DNA of 55,460 bases from Bacteroidetes bacterium 24-39-8 (GCA_002256765.1 NCHJ01000004.1:34377-89836), one strand, 5' to 3'; numbered from the stretch's first letter, positions 27,332 through 35,915 are shown. The notes: generated from the letters alone by a model not told the origin. Numbers and translations are program-made.

Positions 27332-28003
27332 ATGTTAGCCAATAGCTCCTTACAATTCTTAAAGCAGTTAGAAAAAAATAATAGCAAAGAATGGTTTGAT
27401 CAAAACCGAAAAGTCTATGAAGCAACTAAGGCTGATTTTGTAGAATTGGTGAATGCGGTGATAATAGAGACTTCTAAAAAAGATGCCTCTATTGCTCATT
27501 TAACTGCTAAGGAATGTGTATTTAGAATCAATAGAGACGTGCGTTTTAGCAAAAATAAAGCACCCTATAAAACAAATATGGGTGCTAGCATTAATAGTGG
27601 TGGCAAAAAAGCTTTAACAGCTGGATATTATTTTCATTTTGAACCAGGGGGCAAGAGTTTTGTAGGTGGTGGATTATATATGGCCGAACCTGACAAGATG
27701 AAGAAGATTCGACAAGAAATTGATTACAATTGGCCAGAGTTCAAAAAGCTATTAAGCCATAAAAACTTCAAACAACAATATGGTGATTTAGACAAATCCG
27801 AGGGCATGAGTTTGGTTCGTGAACCCAAGGGTTATGAAAAAGACAATCCAGCCATTGAATATATTAAACTGAAAAGTTGGATTGCTATTGCACCTATTGC
27901 AGACAAAGAACTTACAGAAAAACAATTGGTGAAAACTATTGCCAAAGCATTTGAAGCGTTGCAACCAATGATTGTTTTCTTGAATAGGGCTTTAGAAGAT
28001 TAG
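27332..28003 (+). CDS. DUF2461 family protein
   Basis: The product is 223 residues, the usual size of the DUF2461 (TIGR02453) family. Recognisable segments are the N-terminal FLKQLEKNNSKEWFDQNRKVYE, VFRINRDVRFSKNKAPYKTNMGASI, and YYFHFEPGGKSFVGGGLYMAEP. Function is unknown. There is no signal peptide or membrane segment. It lies 2 bases after ligA on the same strand and probably shares its transcript. It converges on the NAD(P)HX dehydratase gene with an 11-base gap. Confidence 0.85.
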   Translation: MLANSSLQFLKQLEKNNSKEWFDQNRKVYEATKADFVELVNAVIIETSKKDASIAHLTAKECVFRINRDVRFSKNKAPYKTNMGASINSGGKKALTAGYYFHFEPGGKSFVGGGLYMAEPDKMKKIRQEIDYNWPEFKKLLSHKNFKQQYGDLDKSEGMSLVREPKGYEKDNPAIEYIKLKSWIAIAPIADKELTEKQLVKTIAKAFEALQPMIVFLNRALED

Positions 28004-28014
28004 TGTTGTAAATA

Positions 28015-28878
28015 TTAAGGCTGTAGCATTTTAAATGCCTTGCCCAGTGATTCAATTACATCAGTTACTAAAAGGCTTTCCATAGATTGATTTTCCAAAG
28101 CAAGATCAGCAGCCAATCCATGCAAGAAAACGGCTAGTCTAGTAGCAATAGCTGCTTCATAACCTTGTGCTAATAAAGCGGTGATGATGCCTGTTAAACA
28201 ATCTCCAGAACCTCCTTTTGCTAGGCCTGTATTGCCAGTTGTATTTAGTGTTCCAATCCCATCAGCGGCTACAAAACTTTGATGTCCTTTTAATACTATT
28301 ACCCATCCAAATTCTTTTGAAAGCATCAGGGCCTTTTCTCGTCTTTGAGCATCGTTTTCAAATAAGCCAAACAAGCGGTCAAACTCTTTTGGATGTGGAG
28401 TGAGTATGGCATTTTTTGGAACAAGTTGCAGGAGATCTTTATGGGCCGATAAAATGTTTAGCGCGTCTGCATCAAAGACTATGGCTTTTGTAACAGATGC
28501 TACAACTGCAGCAACTTGATTAATAGAAAAACTATCCATGCCCAACCCTGGACCAATGCCAATGCTTTGGTATTGAGGATAGTTAATAGATTCCTGTTCT
28601 CTGTCAAGAACCATCGCCTCGGGCAAAACCGTATGAAAAATAGCAGCGGTATTTTCTGGAATGCCAACCGTTAGTAAACCTGCTCCAGCACGCAAACAGG
28701 CTTTTGCTGCAATAACTGCGGCACCCATTTTCCCATGATTGCCTGCAATCAATAAAGCATGACCATAAGTACCCTTGTGAGAATTTGCCAATCTAGGACG
28801 GAAACATTTTTTGGCAGCAGCAAGATCAAAAAAAGCATCCGCTCCTTGATTAATCATTAGATCATTGGAAGCTTCCAT
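28015..28878 (-). CDS. nnrD: ADP-dependent NAD(P)H-hydrate dehydratase
   Basis: Repairs hydrated NAD(P)H, a damage product of the coenzyme. The product is 287 residues of the ribokinase-like fold. Seen: SHKGTYGHALLIAGNHGKMGAAVIAA near the N-terminus, GIGPGLGMD in the middle, ILTPHPKEFDRLFG, and the catalytic NTGNTGLAKGGSGDCLTG. The usual N-terminal NnrE epimerase domain of fused homologues is absent, so the epimerase must be elsewhere or missing. The start at 28878 is not certain, and ATG 28857 (MINQGADAF) is an alternative. A TACCTTTA box about 14 bases upstream (28892-28899) is one base off the -7 consensus. Confidence 0.9.
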   Translation of the reverse strand: MEASNDLMINQGADAFFDLAAAKKCFRPRLANSHKGTYGHALLIAGNHGKMGAAVIAAKACLRAGAGLLTVGIPENTAAIFHTVLPEAMVLDREQESINYPQYQSIGIGPGLGMDSFSINQVAAVVASVTKAIVFDADALNILSAHKDLLQLVPKNAILTPHPKEFDRLFGLFENDAQRREKALMLSKEFGWVIVLKGHQSFVAADGIGTLNTTGNTGLAKGGSGDCLTGIITALLAQGYEAAIATRLAVFLHGLAADLALENQSMESLLVTDVIESLGKAFKMLQP

Positions 28879-28922
28879 AAATGGCTTTTTCTAAAGGTAC
28901 TAAGAAAGCCCCATCAAAAAGA

Positions 28923-28947
28923 AAGCCCCATGAAGTACATGGGGCTT
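28923..28947 (-). terminator. Terminator after asd
   Basis: AAGCCCCATG pairs perfectly with CATGGGGCTT around AAGTA. On the minus strand it is followed by a T-rich run and lies about 20 bases after the asd stop. Confidence 0.85.
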
Positions 28948-28967
28948 GCAAAATCACACAAACATGC

Positions 28968-29957
28968 TTATAACAAACCTTTACTCAAAAGGTATTCAGC
29001 AATTTGTACTGCATTGGTAGCAGCGCCTTTGCGTAGATTATCACTTACAATCCACATGTTCAATGTCTTGTCTTGGGTTTCATCTCTGCGCAAGCGACCC
29101 ACAAATACTTCGTCTTTCTCGTGAGCCCATAAAGGCATTGGATAAAACTGGGTAGCATCGTCATTCTGAACAATCACACCTGGTGCCGTTGACAAAAGCG
29201 CTTTAACATCGGCCAAGTCAAATTCATTTTCAAATTCTACGTTCACACTTTCACTATGACCACCTACTACAGGAATACGAACTGTGGTTGCTGTAACCTT
29301 AATAGTATCATCTTGCATGATCTTATTGGTTTCCTTTACCATTTTCATTTCTTCCTTGGTATAACCATTTTCTAGGAACACATCAATTTGAGGAATTACA
29401 TTCAAATCAATAGGATATTTATACGCCATTTCACCTTCAATGCCTTTGCGCTCATTGAACAATTGGTCAACAGCTTTTTTACCAGTTCCAGTAACACTTT
29501 GATAAGTGCTTACCACTACGCGTTTGATTTTGTATTTCAAGTGCAGGGGCTGCAAAGCAACCACCATTTGAATAGTAGAGCAATTGGGGTTGGCAATAAT
29601 AAAGTCTTCAGCAGTTAACACATCTGCATTTACTTCTGGAACTACTAATTTCTTGGTAGGGTCCATGCGCCATGCAGAAGAGTTGTCAATTACACGAATT
29701 CCTGCAGCAGCAAATTTGGGTGCCCACTCTAAAGAAGTACCACCACCTGCAGAGAAAATAGCTACTGCTGGCTTGGCTGCAATCCCGTCATCCATGCTTA
29801 CCACTTTGTAAGACTTGCCCTTAAAAACAACTTCCTTACCAACGGACCTTTCAGATGCTACCGGAACAATTTCAGTTACCGGAAAATTACGTTCTGCCAA
29901 AACCTGCAACATTTTAGTGCCAACTAAGCCGGTGGCGCCTACTACGGCTACTTTCAT
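28968..29957 (-). CDS. asd: Aspartate-semialdehyde dehydrogenase
   Basis: Reduces aspartyl phosphate to aspartate semialdehyde with NADPH, feeding lysine/diaminopimelate, threonine and methionine synthesis. The product is 329 residues. The N-terminal NADP-binding motif is VAVVGATGLVGTKM. The catalytic Cys126 is in IIANPNCSTIQM. The substrate-binding and catalytic His region is VRIPVVGGHSESVNVEF. It stands alone between two terminators (28923-28947 and 30017-30040) and appears monocistronic. Confidence 0.96.
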   Translation of the reverse strand: MKVAVVGATGLVGTKMLQVLAERNFPVTEIVPVASERSVGKEVVFKGKSYKVVSMDDGIAAKPAVAIFSAGGGTSLEWAPKFAAAGIRVIDNSSAWRMDPTKKLVVPEVNADVLTAEDFIIANPNCSTIQMVVALQPLHLKYKIKRVVVSTYQSVTGTGKKAVDQLFNERKGIEGEMAYKYPIDLNVIPQIDVFLENGYTKEEMKMVKETNKIMQDDTIKVTATTVRIPVVGGHSESVNVEFENEFDLADVKALLSTAPGVIVQNDDATQFYPMPLWAHEKDEVFVGRLRRDETQDKTLNMWIVSDNLRKGAATNAVQIAEYLLSKGLL

Positions 29958-30016
29958 TTTTTACCCTCCACCCCTATTGGGGTTTTTAAAGAAATTAATA
30001 AATGGTTCAAATAAAA

Positions 30017-30040
30017 AGGCCCTCCCATTTGGGAAGGCCT
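30017..30040 (-). terminator. Terminator downstream of the PfkB kinase gene
   Basis: AGGCCCTCCC pairs with GGGAAGGCCT around ATTT, with one internal mismatch. On the minus strand it runs into TTTTTATTT. It is about 140 bases after the kinase stop; the 30041-30182 stretch between them shows no gene. A smaller CCCC-TATT-GGGG hairpin followed by TTTTT lies at about 29971-29987. Confidence 0.7.
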
Positions 30041-30182
30041 CTAGTTATATCTATCATACACAACGCAGAGTTACCTTCCCTTAGAGAGGTTTCTTTGAAC
30101 GTTTTGTATGTTTCAATGTCATCATGATGTGGTAAAATTATTATGATTGACTAGTAATGCCAAAAATATTTTGACAACTCAG

Positions 30183-31103
30183 TTAAACCAAGTCAATATC
30201 AAAGTTTACTAACTGTACAAATTCAGCCAGTCTTGCATCAATATCTTCCTTGCTAATTTCACGCAAACGCTGTGTTCCAAATTTCTCTACACAGAAAGAT
30301 GCCATAGCAGAACCCACAATGATGGCTGTTTTCATGTTCTCAAAAGAAATGTCTTTGGTCTTGGCCAAATGACCAATAAATCCACCTGCAAAAGTATCGC
30401 CAGCACCTGTTGGATCAAATACTTCTTCTAAAGGAAGTGCCGGTGCAAAAAATACTTTTTCACCATGGAACAACAAAGCACCGTGCTCCCCTTTTTTAAT
30501 GATCAGGTATTTTGGTCCCATTTGCATAATGGTCTTGGCTGCTTTTACCAAAGAATATTCTCCACTCAATTGTCTTGCTTCACTATCATTTACCATTAAT
30601 AAATCTACCATGGCAATGGTCTTTTTCAATTCTTCCATGGCAATTTCCATCCAGAAATTCATGGTATCCATGATGATCAACTTGGGTCTATTTTTCAACT
30701 GCTCAATCACACTTCTTTGAACAGCAGGAACCAGGTTACCCAACATTAGGAATTCGCAGTCTTGAAAAGAATCAGGAACTACGGGTTGAAAATTTTCCAA
30801 CACATTCAATTGGGTGTCAAGGGTATCACGGGTATTCATATCCATATGATACTTACCACTCCAGAAGAAAGTTTTCTCGTCTTTTTTAATTTGAACACCT
30901 TCTAAATCAACGCCTCTGGCAGTTAGTGCAGCTAGTTCAGATTCAGGAAAATCACCACCAACCACAGAAATCTGTTTAATGGGGGTAAAATTGGAAGCGC
31001 ACCAAGCAATATAAGTGCCTGCACCACCAATTATTTTATCACTTTTCCCAAAGGGAGTTTCAATGGCATCAAAAGCCATGGATCCAACTACTACTAAAGA
31101 CAT
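30183..31103 (-). CDS. PfkB family carbohydrate kinase
   Basis: A ribokinase-fold kinase of unknown substrate. The start at 31103 (MSLVVVGSMAFDAIETPFG) is preferred over the longer frame, whose first 55 residues look like untranslated sequence. It has 306 residues. Motifs: IIGGAGTYIAWCASNF near the N-terminus, where PfkB proteins hold a GG pair, and the ATP-site/catalytic segment FDPTGAGDTFAGGFIGHLA. The N-terminus contains a conserved T-P-F-G-K element found in Bacteroidota homologues often named simply sugar kinase. It is monocistronic, divergent from the TetR gene across 189 bases. Confidence 0.87.
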   Translation of the reverse strand: MSLVVVGSMAFDAIETPFGKSDKIIGGAGTYIAWCASNFTPIKQISVVGGDFPESELAALTARGVDLEGVQIKKDEKTFFWSGKYHMDMNTRDTLDTQLNVLENFQPVVPDSFQDCEFLMLGNLVPAVQRSVIEQLKNRPKLIIMDTMNFWMEIAMEELKKTIAMVDLLMVNDSEARQLSGEYSLVKAAKTIMQMGPKYLIIKKGEHGALLFHGEKVFFAPALPLEEVFDPTGAGDTFAGGFIGHLAKTKDISFENMKTAIIVGSAMASFCVEKFGTQRLREISKEDIDARLAEFVQLVNFDIDLV

Positions 31104-31261
31104 GATTTGAGGTTTGTTTTCGGTGTGCGAAACTAGGGCATTTGAGGCAAAACAGGGATAAATGGAACCAATTAACCAATTATATGGGCATTTTAAGTAG
31201 AAAACCCTCTGAAATATCCATTCCAAACTAACATGTTGAGATTTTTTATCCCGTTTTATCG

Positions 31262-31275
31262 CTAACATACGTTAG
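31262..31275. promoter_or_regulatory. CTAAC-N4-GTTAG operator upstream of the TetR gene
   Basis: CTAAC-ATAC-GTTAG is a perfect 5+5 inverted repeat. It overlaps a second palindrome, TAACATAC-GTTA-GTATGTTA (31263-31282). It lies just upstream of the -7 box and ATG of the TetR-family gene. The same motif occurs before paaA, so autoregulation plus paa control by the TetR protein is likely. Confidence 0.65.
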
Positions 31276-31280
31276 TATGT

Positions 31281-31288
31281 TATCTTTG
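31281..31288 (+). promoter_or_regulatory. -7 promoter box of the TetR-family gene
   Basis: TATCTTTG fits TAnnTTTG exactly and ends only 4 bases before the ATG at 31293. Transcription would begin at or next to the start codon. The -33 element is not clear. The operator directly precedes the box. Confidence 0.55.
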
Positions 31289-31292
31289 CAGC

Positions 31293-31886
31293 ATGGCCAG
31301 AATAAAAACAGATAACAACCTTACTAGAAAGGAAGTGATTGTTACCAAAGCTGCCACCTTGTTCCGGGAAAAGGGTTTCAAGGCAGCTAGTATGCGTGAT
31401 CTTGCTGAAGCTGTAGGTGTAGAAGCCGCAAGCTTATACAACCATATTAAGTCTAAGACAGAATTGCTACACGAGCTTTGTTTTAGTGTAGCCAATCGCT
31501 TCCTGCACAAAATAGATGAAGTGGAATTGGAAAAAACCAGTTCTGTTGAAAAAATTGAAAAGCTTTTACGCTTCCATATCAATGAGATGATTCATCATTA
31601 TGAAGAAGTGTATGTAAGTGATAGAGAATGGAAGCATTTGAGTGATCCCTATCTATCCAATTTTCAAAATCAAAGAAGAATTTATCGCAAGCGCTTTGCA
31701 GCCATTATAGAAATAGGTATCAAGAACAAAGAGATCAAATCCATAGATGCACCAACTGCCGTGTTAATTATGTTGCACGCCATAAGTGGCATTGAAAGCT
31801 GGCATAGATCTGTTCAAAAAATTAGCGCGGAGGAATTGGAAGAAAACATGATTTCTATTTTGGTAGGAGGTTTGGTGAACCGATAA
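31293..31886 (+). CDS. TetR family regulator, probable paa regulator
   Basis: The product is 197 residues. The N-terminal helix-turn-helix (ATLFREKGFKAASMRDLAEAVGVEAASLYNHIKSKTELL, about residues 18-56) is canonical. The C-terminal ligand domain is typical of TetR proteins that sense acyl-CoA or related compounds. It is followed 15 bases later by paaE, and its presumed operator recurs upstream of paaA. In other bacteria PaaR of this family is released by phenylacetyl-CoA; that is the natural hypothesis here. The ligand is not visible from sequence. Confidence 0.88.
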   Translation: MARIKTDNNLTRKEVIVTKAATLFREKGFKAASMRDLAEAVGVEAASLYNHIKSKTELLHELCFSVANRFLHKIDEVELEKTSSVEKIEKLLRFHINEMIHHYEEVYVSDREWKHLSDPYLSNFQNQRRIYRKRFAAIIEIGIKNKEIKSIDAPTAVLIMLHAISGIESWHRSVQKISAEELEENMISILVGGLVNR

Positions 31887-31901
31887 AACCTATTTACTTA
31901 C

Positions 31902-32975
31902 ATGAGATTCCATTCCCTAAAGGTCAAAGACATTAGAAGAGAAACTGCTGATGCGGTATCTGTATCTTTTGACATACCCGAAGACTTAGTTCAAGCGTTT
32001 CAATTTATTGCTGGTCAATACATCAATATTAGAATTAAGATTGATGACCAACTGCATACACGATCCTATTCCATTTGTAGCAGCCCATTAGATGCTGAGT
32101 GTAGGATTGCTGTGAAACGCTTACCCAATGGGGTTTTCAGCAATTATATCAACACCAAATTGCAAGTGGGTGACCTTGTTGAACTAGCTGCACCCATGGG
32201 AAAATTTCAATTAGTACCCAATGATCTTGGTTCAAATAATTATGTAGCTATTGCAGCAGGTAGTGGTATTACACCCATTCTTTCCATGATTAAAACGGTT
32301 TTGCTTCAAGAGCCAAATAGTTCCTTCACATTGATCTATGGAAATAGAAACCGAAAATCCATCATCTTTAAAGAAGCCCTAGAAGCACTCAAAGACAAAT
32401 TCATTCATCGCTTTAGAGTGATTCATATTTTGTCTAGAGAGAAAACTGATTCTGATTTAAATTTTGGAAGAATTGATCAAACAAAATTTGAACAGTTAAC
32501 CAAAACAGTTTTAAACCTGAGTAACACAGACGCATTTTTTTTATGTGGTCCAGAAGCAATGGTCATCTCTATTAAACAAGCGCTAGAACAGCTACATGTT
32601 GATTCAAAAAAAATACATTTTGAATTATTTACAACTAGCAAAAAAACGAATGCTAACCAGGAATCAATTCAACCAAAAATCAGTACTGGACCAACCAGTG
32701 AAGTACAAGTAATCCTAGACGGTATTGCTTTTGATTTTCCACTTGCTTCAAACGGGCCAAGTATTTTAGAAGCCGCTATGGCACAGGGGGCAGACCTACC
32801 CTTCTCTTGTAAATCAGGTGTTTGCTGTACCTGCAAAGCCAGACTATTAGAAGGTGAAGTAGAGATGGATGTGGTCTATGGTTTAGAACCCGATGAAATT
32901 GACAGAGGGTTTATTCTCACTTGTCAATCGCACCCTAGGTCTGCCAAATTGGTAGTAGATTTTGATAGCAAATAA
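31902..32975 (+). CDS. paaE: Phenylacetyl-CoA epoxidase reductase PaaE
   Basis: The electron-transfer component that passes NADPH electrons to the PaaABCD oxygenase. The product is 357 residues. The FAD-binding domain has RSYSICSSP (about 52-60) and the NAD(P) domain has AAGSGITPILSM and FFLCGPEAM. The C-terminal plant-type 2Fe-2S domain has Cys ligands in PFSCKSGVCCTCKARL plus a fourth in FILTCQSHP. It directly follows the TetR gene, and is separated from paaA by a gene on the other strand, so it probably has its own transcript with the regulator. Confidence 0.93.
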   Translation: MRFHSLKVKDIRRETADAVSVSFDIPEDLVQAFQFIAGQYINIRIKIDDQLHTRSYSICSSPLDAECRIAVKRLPNGVFSNYINTKLQVGDLVELAAPMGKFQLVPNDLGSNNYVAIAAGSGITPILSMIKTVLLQEPNSSFTLIYGNRNRKSIIFKEALEALKDKFIHRFRVIHILSREKTDSDLNFGRIDQTKFEQLTKTVLNLSNTDAFFLCGPEAMVISIKQALEQLHVDSKKIHFELFTTSKKTNANQESIQPKISTGPTSEVQVILDGIAFDFPLASNGPSILEAAMAQGADLPFSCKSGVCCTCKARLLEGEVEMDVVYGLEPDEIDRGFILTCQSHPRSAKLVVDFDSK

Positions 32976-32977
32976 TC

Positions 32978-33643
32978 CTATTTCAAAACTGGGGCCATTT
33001 TCTTTTGCCAAATAGCATAGCCCTTTGGATTCATATGCAATTTATCAGACACAAATAAAGAGCCATCTACGGAACCATCGGCTAATAGCATGTCTTGGTG
33101 AATATCTATATAGCCTGTACGTTTTTGTTTTTTCAAGAAAGCTTTAATAACGGCATTAGCTTCCAAAATTACGGGTTCAAATTTCCATCTGCTAGGCGAT
33201 GGCTTAATAGAGACAAACCAAATAGGCGTCTTAGGCAAGGACTCCCTAATTAATTCAAACAAGGTTTTAAATCGCTCCAAAACCAATGCTGCTTTAACCG
33301 TATCAGAAGCAGCAATATCATTTTCGCCACAATAGATGATAATCTGTTTGGGTGCATAGGGTGTAACTACATCATTCACATACCTAATCATATCGGGCAA
33401 AGAGGATCCACCAAAGCCTCTGTTAATCAAGGGATGCTTGGGAAAATAAGCCTGCGCATCGGTCCACTTGGTAAAAGAAGAACTACCCACTAACAAAATC
33501 TGCCCTTTTGCAGGAAAGCTAGTACTGTCTTTGTGCTTAAAGGCTTGAATCTCTTTGTAAAAAGGAGCATTCTGTGAAAATGCTAACATACAAGTGCTTA
33601 GAAAAACAACTACTAAGCAATGTCTAAGTAATTTCTTCATCAT
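32978..33643 (-). CDS. Secreted SGNH/GDSL-type hydrolase
   Basis: The product is 221 residues from ATG 33643, with a signal peptide MMKKLLRHCLVVVFLSTCMLAFSQ. SGNH blocks: GSSSF (catalytic Ser near 54-55), GFGG (block II), GEND (block III, Asn), and SDKLHMN (block V, Asp/His). It is probably a periplasmic esterase or acetyl-hydrolase with unknown substrate. It lies on the minus strand between paaE and paaA, breaking the paa cluster into two transcription units. Its stop is 2 bases after the paaE stop. Confidence 0.88.
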   Translation of the reverse strand: MMKKLLRHCLVVVFLSTCMLAFSQNAPFYKEIQAFKHKDSTSFPAKGQILLVGSSSFTKWTDAQAYFPKHPLINRGFGGSSLPDMIRYVNDVVTPYAPKQIIIYCGENDIAASDTVKAALVLERFKTLFELIRESLPKTPIWFVSIKPSPSRWKFEPVILEANAVIKAFLKKQKRTGYIDIHQDMLLADGSVDGSLFVSDKLHMNPKGYAIWQKKMAPVLK

Positions 33644-33711
33644 GCTGGAAAGATAAAACAAAGCCCAATGTCTTAACGGTTTACTAAGATTTTAGAAGAA
33701 ATATTTTAACG

Positions 33712-33725
33712 CTAACATTTGTTAG
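33712..33725. promoter_or_regulatory. CTAAC-N4-GTTAG operator upstream of paaA
   Basis: CTAAC-ATTT-GTTAG, extended to the 7+2+7 palindrome GCTAACA-TT-TGTTAGC (33711-33726). It contains the -33 TTTG (33718-33721), so binding would block polymerase. It is the same motif as at 31262-31275. Confidence 0.7.
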
Positions 33726-33750
33726 CATTCTCATATTTTAGTTAGATTTG
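33718..33750 (+). promoter_or_regulatory. paaA promoter
   Basis: The -33 box TTTG (33718-33721), a 21-base spacer and the -7 box TAGATTTG (33743-33750) match the Bacteroidota pattern. The ATG of paaA starts 6 bases after the box, so the mRNA is predicted to be leaderless or nearly so. Confidence 0.65.
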
Positions 33751-33756
33751 TTCACT

Positions 33757-34731
33757 ATGGATCAAACAGCAAACCAACTTCAAGACCAGTTCCAGCAAAG
33801 GATTGATCTAGAACAAAAGATTGAACCAAAGGATTGGATGCCTGAAAAATATAGGCAGACGCTGATTAGACAAATTAGTCAGCACGCCCATAGTGAAATC
33901 ATTGGCATGTTGCCAGAAGGAAACTGGATTACCCGCGCCCCAAGTTTGAAGCGTAAAGCCATTTTATTGGCCAAAGTGCAGGATGAAGCAGGGCATGGTT
34001 TATACCTGTATTCCGCTGCAGAAACCCTAGGTATTTCCAGAGATGAAATGTATGAACAACTGCATAGTGGCAAGGCCAAATATTCTTCCATTTTTAATTA
34101 CCCAACACTTAGCTGGGCCGATATGGGAGCCATTGGTTGGTTAGTAGATGGTGCTGCCATTATGAACCAAGTGCCTTTATGCCGCACCAGCTTTGGTCCT
34201 TATGCAAGAGCCATGGTGCGTGTATGTAAAGAAGAAAGTTTTCACCAACGTCAGGGTTTTGAATGTTTGCTACAACTAAGCAAGGGTTCTGAAGTTCAGC
34301 GTCAAATGTGTCAGGATGCCATTAACAGATGGTGGTGGCCAAGTCTTATGATGTTTGGACCCAAGGATGATGAGAGTCCCAATTCCAAATTGAGTATGCA
34401 ATGGAAGATCAAACGCTTTACCAATGATGAACTGCGTCAGAAATTTGTAGACATGATTGCTGAGCAGATTAAACTGCTGAACATGGTATTGCCAGATCCG
34501 GAATTAACTTGGAATGAACAGACAAAACACTATGATTATGGCGCCATTAATTGGGAAGAATTTAAGCAAGTAATTCAAGGAAATGGCCCTTGTAATAAAG
34601 AACGTTTAGAAGCACGCAAAAAGGCCTGGGCCGATGGTGCCTGGGTAAGAGATGCAGCCATAGCACATGCTACTAAACAAGCCAAAAGAAAAGCAGCAGC
34701 GCAAACATATTCAGCAAAAGAAACAGAATAA
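33757..34731 (+). CDS. paaA: Phenylacetyl-CoA epoxidase subunit PaaA
   Basis: The catalytic di-iron subunit forming the ring epoxide of phenylacetyl-CoA. It has 324 residues from ATG 33757; an upstream in-frame TTG at 33748 lies inside the promoter and is rejected. Conserved segments [44 protein letters not shown] and [14 protein letters not shown] contain the expected Glu/His iron ligands. It is the first gene of paaABCD-G-I-Y, with paaB 2 bases downstream. A TetR-type operator covers its promoter. Confidence 0.96.
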   Translation: MDQTANQLQDQFQQRIDLEQKIEPKDWMPEKYRQTLIRQISQHAHSEIIGMLPEGNWITRAPSLKRKAILLAKVQDEAGHGLYLYSAAETLGISRDEMYEQLHSGKAKYSSIFNYPTLSWADMGAIGWLVDGAAIMNQVPLCRTSFGPYARAMVRVCKEESFHQRQGFECLLQLSKGSEVQRQMCQDAINRWWWPSLMMFGPKDDESPNSKLSMQWKIKRFTNDELRQKFVDMIAEQIKLLNMVLPDPELTWNEQTKHYDYGAINWEEFKQVIQGNGPCNKERLEARKKAWADGAWVRDAAIAHATKQAKRKAAAQTYSAKETE

Positions 34732-34733
34732 AC

Positions 34734-35102
34734 ATGAGATTATATCTTCAGAAAAACCATTACGGTGATTATGGCGATGGTCATGCAGGTGGATTAGAAC
34801 AGGATGCCAATCAAGACCAACAAAAACAGTGGCCTTTGTGGGAAGTATTCATGAGAAGCAAACAGGGCTTGGATCATAAGCATGCAGGTAGTTTGCACGC
34901 AGCAGACGCTACCATGGCTTTGGAAAATGCCAGAGACGTGTATACTAGGCGTAATGAAGGTGTTAGCATTTGGGTGGTAGAAAGCAAGCATATCCACGCC
35001 AGTGATCCTGATGCAGCAGCAGAATTTTTTGAACCCGCCAATGATAAAATATATAGGCATCCCAGTTTTTATGATTTGCCAGATTCGCTCAAACACATGT
35101 AA
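34734..35102 (+). CDS. paaB: Phenylacetyl-CoA epoxidase subunit PaaB
   Basis: A small structural or regulatory subunit of the PaaABCE complex. The product is 122 residues, longer than the roughly 95 of E. coli. The conserved core WPLWEVFMRSKQGLDHKHAGSLHAADATMALENARDVYTRRNEGVSIWVV starts only near residue 33. The first 32 residues, MRLYLQKNHYGDYGD then GHAGGLEQDANQDQQKQ, are an unusual polar Gly/Gln/Asp-rich extension. No later ATG precedes the core, so the extension appears genuine. It is 2 bases after paaA. Confidence 0.93.
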   Translation: MRLYLQKNHYGDYGDGHAGGLEQDANQDQQKQWPLWEVFMRSKQGLDHKHAGSLHAADATMALENARDVYTRRNEGVSIWVVESKHIHASDPDAAAEFFEPANDKIYRHPSFYDLPDSLKHM

Positions 35103-35122
35103 TCCCACTACAAAATCAACAC

Positions 35123-35905
35123 ATGTTACAGCATACAGTACAAACATGCATTCATTCTGATACCCAACTGAAATATTTATTACAGTTGGCTGACAATGCA
35201 TTGATTTTATCACATCGCAACAGCCAATGGTGTGGTCATGGACCCATTTTGGAACAGGATATTGCCTTAACCAATATTGCATTGGACCAATTAGGACAAG
35301 CAAGAAATTTATACCAATATGCGGCTTTGCTCCTTACAGAGAAAACAGGCATAACAACAACAGAAGACCAATTGGCCTATTTAAGAGATACAGGAGAATT
35401 TAAAAATTGTTTGCTAGCGGAGTTACCCAATGGTGATTGGGGACAGACCGTGATGCGCAATTTTTTAATCAGCAGTTATCAATTTTTTCTTTACCAAGAA
35501 TTGCAATATAGCAACGATGGTCAATTAAAAGCCATTGCAGACAAAAGCATCAAAGAAATCACTTATCATGTTAGGTGGAGTGCAGACTGGGTAGTCCGTT
35601 TAGGAGATGGCACTGCAGAAAGCCATGCAAGAATGGTACAAGCATTAGAATTGCTTTGGGCATATACTGGAGAAATGTTAGAACCCTGTGATTATGAACT
35701 ACCATTTATTGCAAAACAAAGTAGTTTTATTAAAGCTGCTTGGGAAGCAAAAATTGCAGCCGTTTTAGCAGAAGCAAATTTGATTCATCCTACAAATGAT
35801 TGGATGCAATCAGGCGGCAAAAAAGGAATTCATACAGAACATTTTGGATACTTATTGGCCGAGATGCAATTTCTACAAAGAGCCTATCCAGGTTTGGAAT
35901 GGTAA
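35123..35905 (+). CDS. paaC: Phenylacetyl-CoA epoxidase subunit PaaC
   Basis: The structural partner of PaaA with a ferritin-like fold. The product is 260 residues. It has family segments LLQLADNALILSHRNSQWCGHGPILEQDIALTNIALDQLGQAR near the N-terminus, NGDWGQTVMRNFLISSYQF, and HVRWSADWVVRLGDGTAESHARM. It lies 20 bases after paaB and 10 before paaD, clearly in one operon. Confidence 0.95.
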   Translation: MLQHTVQTCIHSDTQLKYLLQLADNALILSHRNSQWCGHGPILEQDIALTNIALDQLGQARNLYQYAALLLTEKTGITTTEDQLAYLRDTGEFKNCLLAELPNGDWGQTVMRNFLISSYQFFLYQELQYSNDGQLKAIADKSIKEITYHVRWSADWVVRLGDGTAESHARMVQALELLWAYTGEMLEPCDYELPFIAKQSSFIKAAWEAKIAAVLAEANLIHPTNDWMQSGGKKGIHTEHFGYLLAEMQFLQRAYPGLEW

Positions 35906-35915
35906 AGCAATTTTT

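Noticed and set aside
31227-31240. Third CTAACA-like site (CTAACATGTTGAG) upstream of the TetR gene
   Set aside because: The inverted halves lack the N4 spacing and the right half is imperfect; not strong enough to call an operator.
31104-31268. Upstream extension of the PfkB kinase
   Set aside because: The first 55 residues of the longer frame are unlike any PfkB start; MSLVVVGS at 31103 fits the fold.
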